DNA of 64,000 nucleotides from Symsagittifera roscoffensis (Eukaryota; Xenacoelomorpha; Acoela; Convolutidae), in assembly GCF_963678635.1 (NCBI RefSeq), contig NC_087062.1:27492833-27556832 (forward strand). Direction: 5' to 3'. Positions 32,101 to 41,667 of the stretch are shown one piece after another. The position numbers and the translations under genes are program-made. A model generated the notes under the pieces. It was not told the origin of the DNA. It worked only from the letters and a program-made list of their open reading frames with translations, and did not search any database. The first letter of the stretch is position 1, and each line of letters begins with the position of its first letter.

Positions 32101-34374
32101 AGGATGGGATGCTCTCTTTTTTATTGCTATTTTCCTTAATTGTGGTGTTAAGGTCATCATTAAGATTTCTGTCATCTTTGTGTTTTTATAGTCATGTGTA
32201 TTTAATGAATATGCTTTTCGAACTAGTGTTTCGATTCGTACTGCTATTTGCTTGATGGTTTCGTTTGGTAATCTGCGAATTTCATTACATAAAACTCTTT
32301 GTTGTTGTTTGTTTCTTTCGGAGTCAAACATTTTTGAAAATTCCTGTGTAAACCTTTTCCAGTTTGATTTTATTTCTAGAGGTAGTACTGAAAACCATTT
32401 TTGGGCTGCGCCATCTAAGGTTGTTTGTATTAACGCTGTGCGTCGATGTATCCAATTTTGATGTAGTGGCGTATTTATTGGTTCAGGTCCAATATTTAAA
32501 ATCAGGTTTGCTGTTACTGCATTTAAATAATCTTCTACAGAGTATTCAGGGTCTGTTCCTGTGAAAACCATTAAAGGTTTGTTTGATGTTATTGATGATC
32601 CACCCATAAGGTATGGATTCATTGTCATTTGTAATGATTCTGCTGCATTTGGCATTTGAGAAAAATTTGAAAGTTGGTTTCTTGTTATTTCATGTTGTTG
32701 GAGATAATATGGGAGTGGTATTTCATTTTGCATTTGTGATGGTTGATACGAGTGTGCAGTCATTGGATTTTGTTGTTGAATTGGTTGAAAAGATTGTGTA
32801 TTAATTAGATTTTGTTGTTGAATTGGTTGTTGATGTTGTGCATCTATTGGTTGTGGAGAAAAATTTCTATGATTTGTACGTGTTCTCTGTATTCCTTGTC
32901 TACGATATTCTTGAGTATTTGGTGCAAATATATCTGGTTGTAAGAAATCATCATCTGAGGATAAATAATCCATTTGATAAGATGTCTGTTTTTTATTTTT
33001 ATTTTGTTGAAAAAATGGGTAATTTTCACTGCGATCCTGTGGAGGATTTGGTTGAAAATTTTTGGAATTATATTGGGCCGTTGGGTTATCCCAGTTTCGA
33101 GGTCTTGTATATTGGTTAAAATTTTTTTGTGGTTGATTATATGTTTTTGATGGATGTGTATAATTATAATTATGGTCTGTAAAGTTGTTTCTAGTGAATG
33201 TTTTGCGTGTTTTTGATGGTATTGTCATGGGTCTGTATGTTTGGTAATCCATATGTGAATATTTAGGGGCAACCGAAGGTTTAACGGTTGATTGTAAGGT
33301 TACCTGTGTTTGTGAAGGATTTGTATTTCTTGGTGTTGTTAAATTTGGGCGTATTGGTGAAATACTTTGTTGTGTAGTTGTTGTGTGTACAATTTCTTCA
33401 TTTATGAAGTGTGATGGTGTCTGGATATCTTGTTGAGTAAGATTCCTAGTTCCATTGAGGTTTTCATTGTGTATGACTGTAGAGTTTAAACTATTATTTT
33501 GTGTATCGGGTAAAAATGTATTATAGTTTAATGGTGTTGCATCAATTGTTAATGGTATTACTCTTACATAATCTCTTATGTAAGATATTGTGCCTATTGC
33601 TTGACTTGAGATTGATTGTGGAAAGCTTATAAATGCGGGATGAGACCATTCGGGGTCCCAAACATAATCTGATTGTTCTGTGATAGCGGTATCATCGTTC
33701 GAATTTTGGGGTCTAAAATTTTTTCTTGCTTGTGCAATTAAATCGATATTGTGTGTGAAATAATCTATTATGAACCATGCCAAAATTTTTTGTAAATCGT
33801 GTTTGGTATGTTGTGAAACGTCGTCTTTCGTGAAATTTTCTTTAATGATGTTTAAATAACTAGAGAGTAGTGTGATTTCATGTCGTACTCTTAAATGTTT
33901 AGATGTTTCTGTCGGTGAGACATTTGTTAATGGGAGTTCATTTTCTAATATCGAAATATAACTATATATTATTGCGAAAACTTCATTGGTGAAAATGGAG
34001 TTTGCTCTTTGTGAGTTATGGTATTGGATGCTTTTTATATATTCTGAAAAAACTTTTGAAAATTCTAAGTCAAGGTCGTCTGTTTGAATTGTATATTTTC
34101 TATTATTATGGTTTGGTGAGGTGAATTCTATGGAGTAGATTCCATACTGTTGTGTTATGTTGCATATATCTTTTAAGTAGTGGTCTATGATTTGTCTTTT
34201 GATTTTTACATCTGGGAACTCTGTTTTACATGGACTGATTCCGGGTTCAAATAAATTTACGAGTAAATTTTGACAAAATATTTGTTGTCCTCTATCAGTA
34301 TCTGCATCTACTATAAAAGGAAAGATTTCATCATCATCTGGAGTTTCGTCACCTGGGGTGTGAGTTGAACTCAT
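26152..34374 (-). CDS. Gag-Pol polyprotein of Ty3/gypsy-like retroelement (2740 residues)
   Basis: One uninterrupted frame with no frameshift or stop between gag and pol. Residues 1 to ~840 are a large Gag with Gln/Asn-rich stretches. A CCHC zinc knuckle sits at C842, C845, H850, C855, followed by a long Arg/Asn/Ser/Tyr-rich stretch (about 900-1070). Protease: active-site DSG at D1229. Reverse transcriptase: YLDD at 1737-1740. RNase H: first Asp D1886. Integrase: zinc site H2249, H2256, C2286, C2289 and catalytic D2321, D2381, E2417 (D,D35E), then a GPY motif at 2594. All core catalytic residues are present, so this copy may be active. It replicates the element and inserts its DNA into the host genome. 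Confidence 0.95.
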   Translation of the reverse strand: MSSTHTPGDETPDDDEIFPFIVDADTDRGQQIFCQNLLVNLFEPGISPCKTEFPDVKIKRQIIDHYLKDICNITQQYGIYSIEFTSPNHNNRKYTIQTDDLDLEFSKVFSEYIKSIQYHNSQRANSIFTNEVFAIIYSYISILENELPLTNVSPTETSKHLRVRHEITLLSSYLNIIKENFTKDDVSQHTKHDLQKILAWFIIDYFTHNIDLIAQARKNFRPQNSNDDTAITEQSDYVWDPEWSHPAFISFPQSISSQAIGTISYIRDYVRVIPLTIDATPLNYNTFLPDTQNNSLNSTVIHNENLNGTRNLTQQDIQTPSHFINEEIVHTTTTQQSISPIRPNLTTPRNTNPSQTQVTLQSTVKPSVAPKYSHMDYQTYRPMTIPSKTRKTFTRNNFTDHNYNYTHPSKTYNQPQKNFNQYTRPRNWDNPTAQYNSKNFQPNPPQDRSENYPFFQQNKNKKQTSYQMDYLSSDDDFLQPDIFAPNTQEYRRQGIQRTRTNHRNFSPQPIDAQHQQPIQQQNLINTQSFQPIQQQNPMTAHSYQPSQMQNEIPLPYYLQQHEITRNQLSNFSQMPNAAESLQMTMNPYLMGGSSITSNKPLMVFTGTDPEYSVEDYLNAVTANLILNIGPEPINTPLHQNWIHRRTALIQTTLDGAAQKWFSVLPLEIKSNWKRFTQEFSKMFDSERNKQQQRVLCNEIRRLPNETIKQIAVRIETLVRKAYSLNTHDYKNTKMTEILMMTLTPQLRKIAIKKRASHPSSIREPDLDFRKLVDKLEQAEITMKLEETENLKLQYVNRIETTPTNINNIQESETDLVEKITEILNIYEKNPNFKGKPSFKKWCNHCRRYGHSISECRQKQQDNQNKPQKYKEPNKSFYQYMKKDQNLPNKTVHSNNSSGKPLPNNTNYTRNQSPYNSSYRGRSPERRNTNNSSQNHYNRPNSRNNYSRSNSNTQRFVSRSNSQSRNNYYPNNQSRNSSYNRNRNYSYNRNRSYSNNRNQNYPNNQSRNNSYNRSNYNRPNNNYQNRSRNNSQNRHSSYNNRYRNYSQSPHRNNNNYNNSNNRHRSSTPKHQRQINQVQSNPETTSDPPGIDDTVTDTLQLNQINCTSSDSESDTENTLSINMIKVENDYESVIYEQPFPSHIYENQSEFLQNYYTTPINSTPTTQETNEINTTDQTNKNTKTKCLNTNHIYQNIQKEQPKEKIWTIPFLLESPRNKEFQPPDLEIDFLIDSGAESNIINIPTWNEIKTLHPKLTPLETSSKLATAQGSTLINYGKIQLFLLPTRTMEQSKILNKPFKQIFHITDIKYNIIGIPFISKYIPTINILNSKILIKDKYTKTKETSLTFFQRLNKQPPFFSKFYPIFNQQRKHLKPLSGNIYNFSIKQVHQYDKEQNKQKFYMSEFEFKPIHKFFKITISSIKYLKNSNSDIISLHVYNNTPYQVTLPLGLLGYCETNATISPIHEKAYRVNNILQLLDICQSTILNEELSINNIISNENRNTDYFTKTPYFKPTFNISNYTEDQQKFLTMFNFQHSQITQDEFEKLAKQLIEYSSVYATSKFDVGKISSSLHLPLKPNAVFKKQRASKVPIHLHDKVNRLLDILEQYNIISPVNKEEQPKGNTFINPVIILAKGESLKIVLDARYLNSLIDESKCNWPIEPIQVILTKINGKYFTTADMNSAYNQMPLVEQSRRLTQFVIGNQQYEFNRLFYGISIGPAAFSAFMSKIFRPLILKKNAITYLDDVFMQSQTKDEMFNVLEKYHQILQNENLKAAPDKSHFFLTRVKFLGHNIERKTITPLKSRIDAIQKLQPPTNKKKIQEFLGMLNFLSKHVYKMQLYLRPFYNILRQQNNFEWNTEHQTRFEEVKKLLTEQISNTIPDSNQPFYAMCDASNFGIGAALLQSHNGTNKMNLISANSRLFTQAELRLSTLMRECTAIIYTLTEYEFLILGSKHPTVLFTDHKPIIFLFTQKSNPNHRVYRFQLILMKFPNLHIVWTAGKNLALPDTLSRNTPPELLTRKTTVEIPKNIKFYLAENETSPRSECKYAVKTDIEQSQINNLQHFPLYLDCQNNHYEVDLLGTSTFKPIPYSQWIKNNTQQKRTKQHPPKKDHFPLIEKEDLTDKINLSGPQTNDSKYTINQVFDLHDPLDTIPLSKLEIENIFLPPTEIITISTLKQYQNLDPVIRQLKSWHKYKTKPIKADSTILGNKTLLRYFRKFNNTTINENTDLLEYNLNESTVPCLPLSMILIAFNISHTQNIKGHSGSEKTYSNFIQNFYFPNAPIWIKVLCNDCIVCQLNKPYPNQKQIAQKQDFKGQSLYFNHRISFDTKGPISPSSEGNSYIMVIVDAFTHYVALNPVPHCNAYYAYTTLYEHWIAKFGLPEILVTDNGTEFINNEIITLCHLYNIKHKPRTSHAPWTNGLVEGMNRSLQEYLRCIINGNDTKYTEWSADVKLFPLAYNSQITTTLGMSPYEMVFNQKPRKPIMFTANSHKNAQGYCQPNKDSICYNLPLHTHDEDHFHHPQILKLASGTHTEWILNRDKKHNEIYQKITKKLLQRQNINEQINSRFTPASDLKIGTFVLIPNFNTQKGISKKLQPLRKGPYQIIAKPTDVTYKITDSNKKEIVQHRNNLLPYYPKEYALRELTQLYSFTGLKIIQNEPHLKNTEQNDNPTENQNTKPTTTKNNTQNHKESPKQRKNRKMTEQIIPQEQIDKSENRKTTRLRNQPRKNYKIFIPQSKILKKVEFQK

Positions 34375-34816
34375 TTTTCCGTTCGATGACTGTTAATATG
34401 TAATTATTAATGTGTCGAATTGGTTGATTCCAATTGTATAAATGTACTGGTTTGTGTTTATACTGCTTTTTTATTCTTCTTTTTCCTCTTTGTGATGAAT
34501 TTGAAGTTGTTTCTGAGTCAGAAAAATATAATTGATCGTGAAGTGGGCAATTTTTATCTATTGATTCTTTTAGTTTGTAAAGTTCGTCTAAACTGTTGGT
34601 TTCTGATTCTGAAAATGCGTTTCGATTTTTTGAAAATCTTTTTCGTGTTATTTGTCTTTGTTTCGTTATTATTTTTCTTTTTAGTGTTTGTCGTTTTGTT
34701 CGAATGTATCCAACTGTTTGTGTATGAGGTGTGATTACAAGGTCGTATTTTTTGTTATCTATTTCACAATTGTGTAAAACGATTGTTTGTTTATTTCCTA
34801 GGTTTTTAAATGACAT
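34349..34816 (-). CDS. Small basic protein upstream of Gag (155 residues)
   Basis: Overlaps the start of Gag-Pol by 26 nt in another frame. Lys/Arg-rich in the middle (RTKRQTLKRKIITKQRQITR) with an acidic Ser stretch behind it. No family recognised; a nucleic-acid-binding or nuclear-targeted accessory protein would fit the charge. It may be translated by leaky scanning or be an upstream ORF controlling Gag-Pol. Confidence 0.5.
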   Translation of the reverse strand: MSFKNLGNKQTIVLHNCEIDNKKYDLVITPHTQTVGYIRTKRQTLKRKIITKQRQITRKRFSKNRNAFSESETNSLDELYKLKESIDKNCPLHDQLYFSDSETTSNSSQRGKRRIKKQYKHKPVHLYNWNQPIRHINNYILTVIERKNEFNSHPR

Positions 34817-36072
34817 AAGGTTTAGGATGACGGATGCAAAAGGTTGTTAAATGATTTCTATTTTCTTAAACTGTTAGTTCTTACGATTTTTTGGTTAGCT
34901 TAACCTGGGTCTATTTGTTCAGGGTTGGAGAGAAAAGTATATCGATTCCGAAGAATGATTTTTTTTCCTTTCTCGTGGCTAGTATAAGTTAAGGTGTTAA
35001 CTTACTTAATCTTACTTAGGGGTAGTGATTGTGTTCAAGGGTTGGAGAATAGTAAATCGATCCACAAGGTTCAGGTATAATTAGAACGCGAGTAGTTCGT
35101 TAGATACTATTTTAAACTTACTAAGTCTAAGATTTATCCTGGGTCTGGTAAGAGGGGGGGTCAAGTGAAGGATGAATAACCGAAGTTCTTCACTATTTAT
35201 CCTAATTTGAATGATTAGTTTTGTTTAAAAATTTCTATTAGTCTTAGGTCTTTAGAAAGGGTTGGGTAGTGAATCGACGTTTGAGGTCGTTAGACACTAA
35301 TTAAGTGGGTGGGGGAGAACAAAGTTGTTCTGTTTGATCCAAGGATAAGCCTTGATGATCAAATTTGAAATTTAATTAAGTAGAAAATGATTTAAGATCC
35401 AAGGATAAGCCTTGATGATCTGGTTTTAAAATTAAGTGAATTTAAGTTTTAATAAAATTTTAAATGTGTGTAAAGGAAAGATTTAGTGTTTTGATGATAT
35501 TAGTGGGTTTATGATTGCTGTTATGTTTTAGATGATGGAGCTGGATCAACAGGATGATTTATGATTACTAACCATTTATTGTCATGCTACTAATTTTTAT
35601 TTTTTATTTTTCAATAAATATTTTTCAAACATGTTTTGTATATTACTGCAGAGTTTTAGGAAAACGATCTTAGATCTTTTTATCAATCGTTATTGTATAT
35701 TAATAATTTTGTTTAGCGCCTGAAATAATTTTGAAGATTAACTTCAAGGTTTTATGTTTGCAAATGAAAATCTAAATTCATTGCCAGTAGTATTCTAAAT
35801 ATAAAAGTTTGTTCTGGTTTTTGCCTAACTATCATATAGCTATATGGCAAGTTTCTACTTTGTCGTATGTCGTCTCTGGTTCGAGGTCTTCTTCCAATTC
35901 CGGGTAGTTCTGTTATGGTTCGGAATATTGGCTCTGATCTATTGAGTCGTAGAGACATTTCGATTAAATTATTGTCGTATAACATTTTGTAAATGTTTTT
36001 GTCTAATTTCTAATCTATTTTGGTTAATTCTAAGCTATTAAGGTCTTGTTCGAGACTTATGGTCGCACCAGA
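34817..36072 (-). promoter_or_regulatory. 5' leader of the retroelement
   Basis: A 1256-nt leader. Two bases after the LTR, the - strand reads TGGTGCGACCATAAGTC, which begins TGG like a primer-binding site complementary to a tRNA 3' end; the tRNA is not identified. A 25-bp hairpin-forming repeat occurs twice, 60 bp apart (35336-35360 and 35396-35420). A GGGTTGGAGAATAGTAAATCGAT-like motif occurs about three times. GTAAGT-type donor motifs on the - strand at 35000-35005 and 35116-35121 could serve subgenomic splicing. The 77-residue frame at 35752-35985 is unsupported. Confidence 0.6.
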
Positions 36073-36482
36073 TGAGTTAGGACCGAGTTGGTTAACTCAT
36101 AGAGTAATTTCGGATAGGGTACACCGTCTGCTCGTCACGCTATCTTATTTTCGGCCGGATAGATTCGTGCAACTTCTTAGTCTAATACCGATCCTAATCT
36201 TACTCTTATACTATCTAGTCTCAGGTTGTTTAACTAGTCTCTGCTAGGCTCAATAGATCTAGGGTATACTGGTTTATTGCGGCTGCTGAAGTGCTCGGGA
36301 GAGTCCAACTAATTTCTAAGTTAAATTCAAATCTCTCTGGTGCTGAAATTACAAGTAACTTCAGCACTTACAAATAAGTGGGTTGTTAGTTAGATGGATC
36401 ATGATTGGTTAATATTAAATACTTTACATTGGTAAAACATTTAATTTATCCAATCATAATATGTAGTTTAGATCAGGTTCCA
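36073..36482 (-). repeat. 5' LTR (410 bp)
   Basis: The partner of 17685-18094. It should contain the promoter of the element; I cannot place its TATA box or start site with confidence. Confidence 0.93.
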
Positions 36483-36486
36483 CATT
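36483..36486. other. Target-site duplication of retroelement (right)
   Basis: CATT, matching 17681-17684. Confidence 0.8.
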
Positions 36487-37417
36487 GTGCGGGGAAAGTT
36501 GTAGCGCGCAACAAAATCGTTCCAATTGAATTGAGGCTAGCTAGTCGGTCGTATTATTTTCGTACGATTCAAAATGGTTTGGAGAGGGGGGGGGGGGGCA
36601 ATGGGCAATTAGTTAACAAGATCGTTCATATATCAAAATGGGGGGAATAGTTAACAATATTTCTCCAATTTTCACACTTGATCTTTGGTATTGTCCAAAA
36701 TTTATAGTGCTTCACTTTTGTTTTTACTCAAAAAACTTTTCAATGTAGAATAAGGGGCAGTCGGAATATTCAAGGGGTTTCCCTGATAAATGATCAGTCG
36801 TTTTTGTGTTTGAGTATGCATGGAAATACAGTTATCCAAATAATTAAGAAGTAGAAGCAAATGATTCATGGCCGTGAAGGCTGCACTTAAAATTTTGTAA
36901 TACTCAAAGATCTAATTTGCAATGAAATGCTTTCAAATATTTTTGCTTCCCCCATTTGAATTTTTAAACGTTTTGCTGCTTGCTTATACAACAGACAGTT
37001 TCGCCTCTCATTTATATGCTGTTCGAAGTTTCTGTTCCAAGTGATTAGATAAGAAATTCCTAAGTTTGTACCAAAATTAATTTTGGAGACTTAGTTGGAT
37101 TGTTCAACATTTACGCGAAAATAAACCGGTTTTAACTTTTGTGAACTTATAACAAAATAAGCATCTAAAAAACCCAGGAAGGAGGGGCATCAAGATTGTT
37201 TTCCCTTGTGTTCTATTTCATACTGCAGAAAGTAACACGTATCTTTTGCCTGTCAGGTTCAGCTACAAGGCAAAATTTTTCTCGAGTAATATATCCTTTA
37301 TTTTTGTTAAGACTAATTAAAAATAGATTCCGCTTTGCTTGAAATCAATCAAAGCGATCAAACAGGTGCAATAGTTTGATCAGACTATTTGAATACAAAC
37401 AAGACTGTCGTATCAAA

Positions 37418-37917
37418 TGTTCCGACTGCCCACTAAGGTTTATGGAGCAGTAATATCATTAAAAAATTCAAAGTAATAAAACAAAATGAAATTTTTTTTT
37501 CTTCAAAAATTTGATTTTTTTTAAAAATCATCACCCCACACGCCATGTAAAGTACAAAAAGATAAATTTCGCTACTTGTAACAAATCAATTATGGCAAAT
37601 AAGCTTCGTTAAACCAAATTGGATCGATTTCTAAGACGGATTAACTCTCCGCTTACGCGTTAAAAGCGCGAAATATAGCGCGCGGTAATTGTCCCAAATT
37701 TGCCAAAATGGCAATTTTTAAACCCACATAACTTTACATAAAATGATCACAGCTGAAATATTATTTCACATTTGCGCTCAGGACAACAATACCTTTCGAA
37801 TGATAACCAAAAAATTCCGTCAAAAATGGCTAGTTAAAAAGTCGAATTTTGTCTGAAGAAAAAAAACCCACCCCGAGCACAAATATTCCGTTACTTTCGT
37901 ATCGAAAGTCGGAACAA
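37418..37917 (+). mobile_element. Inverted-repeat element, TGTTCCGACT family
   Basis: 500 bp, beginning TGTTCCGACTGCC and ending AAAGTCGGAACA, the best-preserved termini in the window. Very similar to 8657-9165. The AGTCGGAACA/TGTTCCGACT ends are perfect 10-bp inverted repeats. No clear target duplication. Confidence 0.7.
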
Positions 37918-38639
37918 TAAGCCACGTTAGTTCTAACAGAAAATTTTTGCTGTTTTGCGCAAAATGCGCAAAATCGTGTTTGGATTTTTCGTTCCTGTAA
38001 AGGGTAACTATTCCAATTTCCGAAGAAAAAGAAAAAATATTTGAGCCCGGGATGGTTGTTTCTGCAGACATTTTTGACTGATTTTTTTAAAACTGTTCTA
38101 AAGGTATCGCTGTCTAAAGCTCAAATTTATATTTTTTTGTACCTGTGATTAGTTTTCGTGAAATTATGAGAGTTTACGGATTGACCTTTTAGGATAATTA
38201 AGGTGCGGTGCCTATTTAATACTTTGATATATGCAATTATATCAAACTATACTCTAGATAGAGTGCGGGGTATAATTTTTGATAACAACCTCAAATTTTT
38301 TTTTGAAATTTAATCTAGTTTTTTTTTTGAAAATAATCAACATGAATAAATCAAAAAGAGCACTCTTGATAATAATTTTGGTTATGCTGAAACCCAGCTT
38401 CCATTGATTCTAAATTGCAGTGGGAACAACCGGGACTTCGCCCTCATACGAGCAGTCTTAATTCAATTTCCAACTCTGTGCCAGGTATTTTGAAAAGACA
38501 TGATGGCCATGTTTTTTTGAGTCTTCGCTATAAGTGTGAGAAACTAAATCCAACCTATACCGAGTCATGTTTGAAAAAAATAAGTCTTATTGTTTTTCAA
38601 AGGTAATTTTCTAATGCAACGTTAGTTAAAGCAAATTAA

Positions 38640-38890
38640 ATTCATCTTCATAAATCACCAATTTCATTGAATTTTTTTATTCAGAATGAACACTTTTTTC
38701 CGGGAAACACTACTCCGCCCTGTTTATGTAATAATTAAAAAATAGGAAGGACTTATCTATAAGAATACAGCCCTCTGCTTTTTTGCTCTAATTAGAGAAA
38801 TAATGAGGAGGATTACCTTGAATATTCTACAGTTTTTCACAGTGTTTTCCCTGATAATTAACAAAAACAGCGCTTTTTCAAATTTGAAAG
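38640..38890 (+). repeat. Dispersed repeat, copy B
   Basis: Diverged partner of 240-490, same orientation. Confidence 0.5.
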
Positions 38891-38929
38891 ATTAAAAATT
38901 TTATTGTATTAAGTTAATCTCAGCAGTTT

Positions 38930-39250
38930 GCAAAAATTGGTTTCTTTTCTTTCTATGCCAATGAAAATAAAATGGCAGGCAAAGTATTTCTTTCTTCTGC
39001 AATCAGCAATGCTTCTTCTGGGAAATGCTGATAATATGATGCAATTTGGGCTCAAAGGAACAAGTTGAATTTTTAATTTTTGTTTCGACTATTGGAAATG
39101 GGGAATTCGGGTCTGTTTAAATTTTGTTCTTTTTTCCACGCCACATCAGCTACCACAAATAGTCATCAGAAAGAGTTGAGTCATACATCATATTAAAACC
39201 GTTTCCCACGTGATTCACTGCATTTGCTGTGAAAAATAAAGAACTAAGCG
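38930..39250 (+). repeat. Member of a dispersed repeat family
   Basis: Shares with 47790-48240, 48880-49200 and 60400-60700 the order: GGGAATTCGGGTNTGTTT, a T-rich tract, CCACAAA, a GAGTTGAGTNATA motif, ATATTAAA and a GTGATTNG motif. Several copies end further on with CTATCCTTGTT. Superfamily unknown. Confidence 0.45.
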
Positions 39251-41403
39251 TATACTAGGTGTCCTACAACTCAACTATGGAAACCTTGTTTTAAAAGATG
39301 ACTTACACCTTTTTAACAAAAATTTTCAAAAAACATAAACAAATGCACGTTTTGTTTTTGGTTTAAATTTGTGAGGATTTTTTTTGTAAAATACGGTTAC
39401 TATACTATTGAAAATGGGGTTCTAGTTTTTCATTCAGGTTTTATTAAGCTATCGATTATCCTTATGTCATTGGCTGTTAGCTAGTTAAAAATTTCATAAG
39501 TTTGATGAACAAATTAAAAACTTCTTTTTTAATTCAATGTTTTTGCGGAAAAATTTTAAAAATTTGATCAGGTTCAGAGTTTTTTGACATTTTTTTGATC
39601 AAGCCCTTCAAATTTTTGCAGAGAATTTAGGCAGTGCAAACGCATTATTTTTGAATGAAGTTCAAGCTGCTCTAGGATGAATCAAGAGCAATCAAACCGG
39701 AATAATTTAAGGGCTTGCGATAATTATTTTCGGTCACAGATAGTAAATGCTGATTAATGTCTGCATTTTACTAGTCTACTAGTGTATTTTAAATGAAGAT
39801 CATGCATAGCACTTGCAAAAAAAGTGCAAGTCTTGAACATTTTTCGCAAGACCTAAATATAATTTCCCGAAAAACATCAGGGTTTTTGATAAATGTTTTC
39901 GTTGATAGATAGAAAGGTGTTGAACATCCTTAGTGTACTTGCAATGCAGATATTGCAACTTTTTTGCCAAAATGTGCAAGTCTTGATGAAGAATGCAGTA
40001 ATTCTGCAAGATTGTCATTTTAGTGTAGAATGCAAACCTTTCTTGATTCTTGCGAGATTCTTGTAAAATTTACACTCTCTTAACCACTCAGTTTTTTTGA
40101 AGATATATAATTACAGCATTTTGCGTAAACAATTTAGTTTGCACATTTACCTCTGTTCCCCAAAATATTTGTATCTTAATCAGCATTAAAAAAATTCTGA
40201 TTGCTCACACAATTAACTTTTTTTTAGTTAGTAACTCTGATCTACTTAATTTGAAAAAAAGATGCTTCGGAATGATAGACATATCTTTCAGAACATCGAA
40301 ACAGCTTTACAGACTAGCAGAATTTTTCAAATACGTTTTTTTTGAAAAAAAAATGCAGAAGTTTGCATTTTTTTTTCAAATAAAGCGCAAATCTTGGAAG
40401 AATTTTGCAAATTTAATGCCAAATTCCCAGACTATTGCAAGAAAAAAAATTTCCAAAAAAATTGATTTTGAACAAGTTTGCTGAAGTTTGCTTGTTGGCT
40501 TCTATTGACTTGATTTGATGTTGTAGCAAAATAAAAACGGCTTTTTGTCAAAATTTTTTTGAAGCATTTGTTTTTAACTTTTAGTTTACAAAGAATATAG
40601 AACTACATAGTTAAAAAGCAGAAGCTCTTTGCAAGCGAATTGAGGACAAAACATTTTCACACGTAAAACACAACTTTTTGCAGCAAAACTTTTTGCCATT
40701 GAAAACTTCATTGAGTCATCATGACAGGACTCTCAATGAGTACCGTTTAAATTATTTTATTATTAATTTTTCAAAATCAACCAAAAAATAATTTAAATTG
40801 GAAAAAAACTCAAAATTTCACAAAAAAGAACTGAATGAAAGTTCAGTTAGTAAATTAAAAACCAATTTCGAAATGTGTTTGAAATCAAAGCTAGTACTGC
40901 TTTGGAACTAACGCTTCCCAGTCATGATTGTTACATAGATTCAGTTGGATATCTCGTTTTATACCCTGAGGTATTTACTTATAACCTGAGAAAACTGAAG
41001 AATGTAATGGTAGGCGGGCGGGTATTGGTGGAATATTTTTAGAAATCGGAAGAACAAGAGTCACAAAAGTTCGTTTTAAAAATCAAAACTCCCCATTTCT
41101 TGATTAACAACCTTAAGATTACTGACAAAATTATGCTGATTGCATAAATTTGTTTAATCAATACGCACTTGAGACTACAAAAAAGTTGGGCATAACAAGC
41201 TGTTTTCCCATCCACTGTGCATAAAATTTTAGCCATAACAGCATTAATTGCTACCTATAAACAAATCAGTCCTTTGAGATGGTCCCAGGTCCCAAAAAAT
41301 CACACAAGAGAAGAACTTTCCAATGGGGAAGAAACTTTTCTGAGGAAACCGCAAGAAATATATTCGAAAATGTTTGTTTTGCAGTGAACGATTTTTTTGC
41401 TGC

Positions 41404-41667
41404 TCAAACTAATTTTTCAATGGTGAGGAAACTGTTGCAAGGAACATTGTAAAAATATCTTCGAAATTGGTCGTTTTGCAATGAGTGCTTTATTTTTGCT
41501 GCTTGGTCTGACAGAACGACTTCCAGTTGGTGATGATGCGCACTCAAAGCAACCTCAGCAGACAAGTGGTCATCCTTCTCAGCTCCATTTTCTGCATATT
41601 CATCACGTGGTAAGACCCAGATGAAGCTGGAGAAGAGAAAAACAGAGTAAAAATAAGTAGACTGCAT
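41404..41667 (-). CDS. Possible small secreted protein, 87 residues
   Basis: The frame starts MQSTYFYSVFLFSSFIWVLP, a plausible signal peptide, followed by a polar, acidic then His-containing region (LSAHHHQLEVVLSDQAAKIK). The stretch is less AT-rich than its surroundings. It lies antisense in the large Slo2 intron. There are no dibasic sites or cysteine pattern pointing to a peptide hormone, and no homology that I recognise, so it may be fortuitous. Confidence 0.25.
   Translation of the reverse strand: MQSTYFYSVFLFSSFIWVLPRDEYAENGAEKDDHLSAEVALSAHHHQLEVVLSDQAAKIKHSLQNDQFRRYFYNVPCNSFLTIEKLV

Larger units (their letters stand above)
17685..36482 (-). mobile_element. 18.8-kb Ty3/gypsy-like LTR retroelement with envelope and accessory ORFs
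   Basis: It is bounded by two 410-bp LTRs (read on the - strand they start TGGAACC and end CTAACTCA) and a CATT target duplication. On the - strand the order is 5' LTR, primer-binding-like site, 1.26-kb leader, small basic ORF, Gag-Pol, two small hydrophobic ORFs, Met-less ORF, envelope-like ORF, 601-residue ORF, 1.6-kb 3' untranslated region, 3' LTR. The domain order PR-RT-RNaseH-IN is that of Ty3/gypsy and retroviruses. At 18.8 kb it is two to three times the usual size. Its codons are much more A/T- and Asn/Ile/Lys-biased than Slo2. Lying antisense in an intron, it need not destroy the channel gene. Confidence 0.95.

Noticed and set aside
35752-35985. 77-codon frame in the retroelement leader
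   Set aside because: No motif, position in the leader and chance length; kept only as a remark in the leader entry.
36059-36070. tRNA gene next to the LTR (GGTCGCACCA)
   Set aside because: Only the 3' end complementarity expected of a primer-binding site is present; no tRNA cloverleaf can be drawn upstream.
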